A stretch of 64,000 nt of DNA, taken from IMG/VR virus record IMGVR_UViG_3300042309_001504, positions 1-64,000 of that record; one strand, given 5' to 3'. Numbering within the stretch: the first letter of the stretch is position 1; each line of letters starts with the position of its first letter. Below the pieces are notes generated by a model. It did not search any database. It was given only the letters and a program-made list of their open reading frames with translations, and was not told where the DNA came from. Positions 17,421-26,400 of the stretch are shown one piece after another. Both the position numbers and the translations under genes were made by a program. The stretch comes from a virus.

Positions 17421-20400
17421 ATGGCATCAGCATTTAATTTAACAGCACAACTCAATATAGTTGGACCAAATAATCTTAGACCAATTATTAGTAATCTAAG
17501 GCAACAACTTCAAGGATTGAATACTAATGTTAGTATTGGCATAGATCAAAATACATCTCGTAATGTTCGCACAGTTACTGCTGATTTGGTTAGATTAAAT
17601 TCTGTTTTGAGTCAAACAGCCGGTGTTGCGCAACAGGTTAATAATAATCTTAATAATATAGGATCATCTTTTACTAACATTCAAAGAGGATCCAATAATG
17701 CTGCTGGCGGTGTGAATAATGTTAATAATGCATTAACTAATGTTAATAGAAACTTATCACAATCAACCAATTTTATGGAACAATTTGGTCGTCAATCAGC
17801 TTTGGCTGTTAGACGTTTTTCTGCTTTTGCTGGTGCCACCAGCGTTATTTATGGATTGACCAGAGCATTTAGTAGCGCATTTGATGAGTTTATAAAATTT
17901 GACAAAGAATTAATTAAATTAGTACAAGTCACTGGTCAAAATGCTCAATCATTAAAAGGTTTGACTAATGAAATTACTAGATTATCAACATCATTAGGAG
18001 TTAGTTCATCAGAATTAATAAACGTATCATCAACATTAGCACAAGCTGGTTTAACAGCTAGTCAAACAAAAACCGCATTAGAAGCATTGGCTAAAGCTAG
18101 TTTGGCCCCATCATTTGATGATTTAACAAGAACTGTTGAAGGTAGTATTGCTGCTATGAGACAGTTTAATATTGGTGCTAGTCAATTAGAGGGCGCTCTT
18201 GGTAGTATCAATGCTGTTGCTGCCGCATTCGCCGTAGAAGCCGGAGATATTATTGCTGCTATTCAACGTACTGGTGGTGTGTTTGCAGCAGCTAGTAACG
18301 GAGTTAGTCAAGGTACTGATGCTCTTAATGAATTCGTTGCCGTGTTTACTAGTGTACGACAAACTACTCGTGAAAGCGCAGAAACTATTGCTACAGGTTT
18401 AAGAACTATTTTTACAAGATTACAACGTGGTAGCACTATTAATTTTCTAAAAGAAATCGGTATTAATCTTACAGACCTAGAAGGTAAGTTCGTTGGTCCA
18501 TATAAGGCTGTGGAATTATTAAATCAGGGACTAAGAAATCTTGATCCAAGAGATTTGCGATATAGTCAGATTATTGAAGAATTGGGCGGCTTTAGACAGA
18601 TTGGTAAGGTTATTCCTTTAATTCAACAATTTAGTGTTGCACAACAAGCATTGAAAGTTGCTCAAACAGGATCTGCTAGTTTAGCAAAAAATGCTGCTGA
18701 AGCACAATTGAGTTTAGCGAATCAATTTACTAAAGTTCGTGAAGAATTTTTAGCATTTGTTAGATCATTAGGAGAATCAAGAACATTTAGAACACTAACA
18801 AGTTTAGCACTAGGACTAGCAAGTTCATTAATTAGTGTTGCTAATGCTTTTAAACCAATACTACCATATCTAGCAATATTAGGAACGATTAGAGGCACTC
18901 AGGCTGCACTATCATTTGGACGCGGATTTATAGGAGGTTTTGGTGGTGGTGGCGGAGGAGGTGGTCCAACAACTGGTGGAGGTGGTACAACTCCTAATAC
19001 TCCATCTGGTCGCGGCGGTGGTGGACAAACACAAAATCCCAATCAACAAAACGTTTTGAATAATGCTACTGTGGTTGCTAATACAACGGCTATTACTAAT
19101 AATATCACATCATTAAATAATAATACAACAACACTTAATTCTTTAATAAATGCTGTTAATAGTTTATCTAGAGGATTAAATAGTGCAATAAATATTTTTG
19201 CAAGATTATCAACTCAAAGAGGAGCATTTGGTGCTGGTGGTAGAGTTTTAGGTTTTAGTAGCGGTGGAAGTGTTCCTGGAAGTGGAAACGGAGATAGTGT
19301 ACCGGCCATGTTGGAGCCGGGTGAGTTTGTTATGAATAAACAGGCTACTAAAAAATTAGGATCTAAAAATCTTAATAAATTAAATAAATATGCTTTTGGA
19401 GGAAAAATTAAAAACCTAACCACTATTAAACCTGATTTAAAAAAATTCTACGATACAGATAATGATAAAGATATTTATTCTCAGATCAATATTAATAGAC
19501 CAGTAGACAAACCATCATTTAGAAAAACAAGATTACAATATAGAGATAAAGCCGAAGATATATGGAATAAAGCATCTAGTATATTTATAGAAACCAAAGA
19601 TCTTGAGATGGCTAATAGTTATATTAGACAAAAAACTAAAATAGATCCCGGTTATTATGATGCAAAAGAATTGAGTCCAAATAATCAAGCGCCGGCAAGA
19701 TTTAATAGAATCCAAGGAGCTTTGGCTGAACGCACGGTTACAGGACAAACTCGTGGTTTAATTAAATTACCCAATATTGCTGGTGCTGATTTTGTTTACG
19801 GCAATAGTAATGGTACTAGATTTGTAGAAGTAAAAAATAAATTAGAAAAAACAGATGATAGTGATTTGATATCGAAAGCATTATTAGGATATGCTTTTAC
19901 TAATAGTAATTCGCCACAATTCTTTAAAAATAATAAACTAGATAATATTTCTAATTTAAATATTGAATTAAGATCAACAAATCCTTTAGATATTGCACAA
20001 TTTGCTGGTGGAGGAGAAGTATTAAAGTCTAAATTATCAACTATAAGAACTCTTTTAGGCGAATTTTATGGAAATGATCAAGAACTAATATCAAAATCAA
20101 TTTCTAATTCTATGATAATCGATGAGGCTCGTGCTGATAAAATTATTGCTAATTTAGAATCATCTAGATCACAGTTGCCATTGTTTAAAAAACTATTTTC
20201 AGAAAAATCATCTTCTGTTGGTGTTTTAAATGGATTTCCGATTGCTAGATATGATGCTATTGGCGGTGTTCAGAGTATGAGATTTGATGAATTAAAAGAT
20301 GAACAAACTATTAGAGAATTTGCAAAAAGAGGAAAATTAGCGATACAAGCTTCTCGTGGACCTGTTGGTAAACGTATAACTTATAGCGACCAAAAATCAG

Positions 20401-23400
20401 CAAGAAGAAGATTTGTAAATGGTGGAATAGTACAAGATATAGCATCCAATGAGGGATTATCGTTATCAGATGTTATCCTAGAAAAAATTCAATCTCTTGG
20501 AGGCATATCCGGAGTTAAAAAAATAATGGGATTAGGTGCTGGAGACAGAGGTTTAAGTTCTCTTTTGCAAGCCGGTAATATTAAGGCTGGAAAAAATTTA
20601 GAAAAAGCTGCTGATATTGTTAATAAAGCCCTAGAAACCAAACAGAATGATATAGCAAGTTTAACAAAAGTGGCTGTTGCTGGTTTAACCCCAATAGATT
20701 ATAATAAAGATTTTAAATGGGATATTGGTAATAGTCGTACTGTTTTTGCTAGCGCTAGAGGCTTTCCTAATAGATATATGGCTGATGTGTCCAAAATGCA
20801 AGAAGAGTCTTCTCAAGCCGCTAGTAAGTTTGCAGAAAATGTTCAGTATACTAGTATTTTTGGCAACAAACAACCGTTAGTATTTGACTTTGATGAAACA
20901 TTAGTGTCTGGTGCTGATATACTTGATGCTAGTGGGAAACCAGATATTCCACAATATTCAAATAGAGATGCTGTCAAACAAGCATTAGGAAAAGGAAGGT
21001 TAACAAGATTAGGAGCAAAACTTAAAACTCTAATAGATGCTGATCCTAATTTTATTAAACAAACAAGAATATTAACAGCTAGACCTCAAAGTACCGCCGA
21101 TTTATTATCTTCTACTTTAAAAAGTTTTGGTTTGCCATATGATACTTCTCTTATTACCGGGGTAAGTAAAGGATTAGGTACAGATATTCCAGGAGCAAAA
21201 GCAGCCAATTTAGCAGCTACAGAAAAATTAATAGACGATTCATTAGCAAATGTTAGTGCTGCTAAAAAGTTGGGTAAATCTGCGTTTTTATATAGTGAAC
21301 CAAAGGCTGGTGGTGCCGCATTTGATGAATTAATGGGACAGGGAAATATTGAGGGTGCTATTGTTGAAAAAGCCCTCGGTATGTTATTGGGATACCAATT
21401 AGATGTTGATAAATTAGAAAGAAATAGGGCCGTTGATTTTCCAGATGGATTAGGAGCGGCTGCACAATTTTTTGATATTGATCCTAATATTCCAACAGAG
21501 GTTAAACGCACATTAAATAATGATAGTTTTAATAAAGCAAGAGAAGAATTTGGACGATTCTTTACAGAAAATCCAACAAGGTTTGCTGATGGTGGAGTTG
21601 TTCCGGCACTATTAACTCCCGGAGAGGCTGTTATTGGTCCAGAATTAGCACAAAAGATTGGATATGGCAAATTACGACGAATGAATCGTGCGGATAAATA
21701 TGCTAGTGGTGGACAAATTAGTATAGTACCCGGACAAGGAAATAGTGATACCTACGGTCCTGTTCCATTACCTGTTGGTAGTTTTGTTATTAGAAAAAAG
21801 GCCACTCAGGCTTTAGGATTTAATAATGGCGGAAATGTTACCACAAGCAATGCTCAACAATCATATTATGCTTCACAACAATCTGCTAGAGTAACCAGCA
21901 TATTCTCAAGTATTAGTCCAAAGTTAGCAGATACATTACAAAGATTTAATGAGAATCTTGGTGGAACTGTTGCTAGTTTAGGATTAGCAGCCACCACTCT
22001 TAGTAGTCAATTACCAAAATTATATGCTAGTATAGATAGATATGCTGGCACATCATTACTCAGAAGTGCCGAAGCTGCTGGAATAACAGGTGCTTTACAA
22101 CAGGGTGGCGCTAATCTTTTTGCTTCTAAAAATATTGCCGAGCAGGCTGGTTTTGGTAGAACAGGCACAGCGGTTACAGTTTTAGCAAGTACTATTGGTG
22201 GTGCGGTTAGTGGATATTTAAGAAGCAGAGAAGAAAAACAGGCAGAAAATATAAGTAATGCTATTAAAGAAAGTGATAAAAGATTAGAAAATATCTTTAA
22301 TCGCTTAGAATCAGCAATATCATTATCAGCAGAAGAACGTAAAGGATTAAATCAACAATTATTAACAGAACTTGCTGGTCAATATAGTGCATTAGCAACT
22401 CCGTTAGAAAATGTAACAGAAACCTTTTCATCAAAAATATCAAGAGCAGCAGAATCATTGAGTGGGGCAGTATTAACATTTGCTTCTTTAAGAACAGCAA
22501 CTAGACGATCAGATGGCGGTATAGTTTATGCTAGTAAAGGAACACTAGTTAATTATGAACCCAAAGGAACTGATACTATACCCGCTATGCTTAGTAAAGG
22601 AGAATTTGTTGTAAATGCTAGATCTACTCGTAAAAATCTTGGACTTTTAAATGCTATTAATAAAAATAAAGGTGGTATTATTAGTCCAAATTATTTAGCA
22701 ATTGGTGGAGGATTGCGTACTCTTGCCGATTTTACGCCATTTGTTGGCAGCATATTGGATATTCTTGAAGGAGGAGGAGATATATTAGGAGGTAAAAGAG
22801 GGAGTGGATTTGGTAAAATTGGTATGGGTATTGGTGGACTAGGACTAGATATTTTTAGTGGAGGATTAGGCAGTCTTGGTAAGGGTGTTGCTAAAACAGC
22901 TATCAAAACAGGTTTACCAACAGCTATTGGTAATTTAGGAAGATCAGCGATTACTAGAGTTGCTGGTGGTAGAGGAGCAGCAGGTGCGGGAGCAGGTGGT
23001 GGTATGTTAGGAAGATTAGGGTCTTTTGCCGGATCTGTTGCTAATATGACCACGGGAAGTTTAGCTTTAGCCGGTGGTCAGGGATTGTATAGTTATTTGT
23101 CTGGTGGTGGACCAACAGCATCACAAAATACCAGACTGGCCGGATTAGGAGAAATGTTTAAAACATCATTACCAAGAGCAGCAGAAGCACAACTATCTGG
23201 TATGACCACACAACAATTATTAGATCAAAGAAGACAAACACAATCTTTTAAAGAAGGCTCAAAAGAACAAATAGATTTCTTGAGTGGACAAGATAGTATA
23301 GTAGTAAAAACAAGACAACTTGCTGAATTAAATACTGATAGAGCAAAAGCATTAGGATTAGAATCTTCCAAACTAGAAGAATATATAGCAACAGCAAAAA

Positions 23401-26400
23401 CAGCAAAGGGAGTTGATCCTACTAAACTTAGTGAAGACCAAAAGAAAGCATTAGAAGCTGAAAAATTAATTTCAGAAGCTAGAACCAATTTATATGTTGA
23501 GGCTTTTGAGGCCAATAGTGCATTAGCTAGAGAAGAAAAAGATGTTTTAATAAAACAAGCATTAGAAGCACAGAAAAAAACCGAACAAGGTATAGCATTA
23601 TCCAAAGAAGAACAAGCTGCTCTAGACAATGTTATTGGCAAGGGTAAAGAATATGTTGCTAATGTAACTAGAGAAATTAATGAAAAAGATCTTCTAAAAC
23701 GCACAATATCTGCTGTTACAGCATCAACACGCAATTTTACTGATGTTATTAATAATTTATCATCATCGCTAGATAGGGCGTCGTCATCTTTTGAAACATC
23801 ATTGGACAGAATAGATATTGCTGTTGGATCACGGTTAACTGGTCGTGCAGAATTTGGTAAAGTAGACAGAACAAATGAAAACGTTTTCAATAATCTAAGA
23901 GCTTATACTCAAAGAGAAATAGCTGCTGCTAGTGCTGGTATATCTAATATGTTTGGATTTAATAGAATGCAAACTGGAACTAGAACAAATGAAAGAGGAC
24001 AAGTTATACCAACAACACTAGCCGATACTTTAACAGAATCAACCTTAGCCCTTAGAACATTAGAGGTTGAATTACCAAGAATTTTAAGAAGTAGTGCTAA
24101 TGTGGCAGATAATAATCAAAATATACAACCACAAATAAAAGAAGCATTAAGAGCTGGTGGATTGAATGAAACTACCGCGAGAGAAATAGCAACCCAAATT
24201 ACTAATAAATTAAACGAACCCAATAGACAAGGTAATGCTATTTCATTTAGTGATATTGCTAATGATATTCCAGGATTTTTACAAACTATAGATAGTCTTA
24301 AAAAGCCTGTGGAATTTCAAGCCAAAATAACCAAAATAGTTAATGATAATTTAGAAAAATTTAATCAAAAATTACAAAGTGCCTCTGATGCTTTGGTAAG
24401 AGCAGCAGAAATAAGATCAGAATTTGAAAGAACAGGAAATGATTTTGCCACAAGATTATCTCAATCATTAGGATTCAGTACATCTTTGGATCAACAAAAT
24501 GCCGCATTTAATGCTGAAATTAGATCACTATCTACTGTGATCGATGAAAATGGACGAATAATGCAGCAAGGAACAACTGATCCATCTGTGTTAGCACAAA
24601 GAATAGAGCAGGGTAACGCTAATATTGCTGCTGAACAAGAAAGATTCATCAGAACAAATTTTGCAGGAAACGATGCTGAAGTTGCTAGATCCCAATATGC
24701 TATTATGAAACAAACACAAGCGGTTAATCAAAGTCAAAAAGCATTAGAAAAATTAGCAAATGATAGTTCAAGAGCCAGTAATGCTTTGAACAAAATAGAA
24801 GAAAGAAGAGGCACTCTGGAAAGTAGAAGATCAGGAATATTAGATGTTATTGGTAATATGAATAATCCTGATTACCTAATGCAATTAATACAAAGGGCTG
24901 GGGCCGTTAGTAGATTTGAACAAGGTAATGCTTCTATGGAGGATATCAGTCTTATTGCTCAAAATATAGATCAAATATTGACACTAAGAGGAGGCAAAGA
25001 AGGTCAGGACTTTTTAAGAAAATTCGGTCTCTTTATAGAAAGAAATTTTGCAAAAGAAAAACCAGAACTAAGACTAGGTGAGTTTATTAGTACAGCATTT
25101 AAACCAGAAACCGATCCTATTGTGCAACAAATGGCAGCAGCTGCTACTGAATATACAAGAATACAACAAGAGGCTCAACAAAAATTAATTAAACAACAAG
25201 AAGATGCAGCAAAAAAGATAACTGATACATTACCAACAGCAGCAGAAATCTTTAGGACCACTGTTGTTGGAGCAGCCAGAGAGGCTGCTGCTGAATTTAT
25301 GAGGATGGGAAATGCTAATAATGGTCAGCAACAGCAACAAGCACAAGTACAAGCTAATATGGCGAATATTGGAATTAATGGAAATGCTAATATTAATGTT
25401 TTGCCACAACAGCCACAAAAACAGGAAATTCCACAAATTCCACAGATACAACCAGTTAGACCAGTTAAAAAAGCCAAAGGAGGAATGATATATGCTAGTA
25501 ATGGACAATTTATAAACTTTCAACCAAGAGGAACTGATACTGTTCCTGCTATGTTGACTCCGGGCGAATTTGTTGTTAATGCCAAATCAACATCAAAACA
25601 CTTGCCATTGCTAAAAGCTATTAATAATGGAGTTAAAGGATATAGTAGTGGAGGAGTAGTTTATTTAGCAGACGGAGGCAAACCAGACGAACAAAATAAT
25701 GCTGGACGATTCGTAGTTCAAAATGGTATGCCAGTTGATATTAATAATCCTATGAGTATGAATCAACCACTAACTAGAAAGCAAATATTAGAACAAAGAA
25801 GCAAACAATACCAAGATATGCAAAGAGCCAGAAAAGAAGCATACGCAGCTATTGAAGACGATAGAAGGATTAGGAGATATGACATAGATTTAGACAATAG
25901 AAGATTCGAGCGAAGACAAGCAAGAGATTCGGAAATAGTCGATTTGATTGCTAATGGAGATTTAGTTGAAACAGCAAGATCATTAGGTGATAAATTGGGC
26001 TTCGCATATCAATATCGTCGAGCTGATGGTTCTTATTCTCCTGATATGCAAGAAAGTGCAGCCTTAACCGCTGCTAGAAAAATTAAAAGAGAAAGAGAAA
26101 AAGAACAAGAATTATCTCGTAGATATAAACCAGTAACATTAATGGAAGAAGTAATAGCTGAAATAAGTGGAAAACCACCTGAACCTCAACCTCTCACATC
26201 AAATGAAAAATCACAATTTGAATTATTAGATAGAGGACGCAAAATAGCAGCTCAGGCTGGTTGGGATATTAATGAACACAACAAGCTCGTTAGTGAGCAA
26301 ACATGGGGTCATAGGAATCCACTATCTGACTCTGATAGAGCAGCATTTGATGCGTATAAAGATTATGAAATTAAAAAACAAGCTGCTAAAACAGAAGAAG

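Noticed and set aside
21086-23890. Three long minus-strand ORFs opposite the tape measure
   Set aside because: Pro/Ser/Leu-rich shadow frames of the Gly/Ala/Ser-rich coding strand with no ribosome sites.
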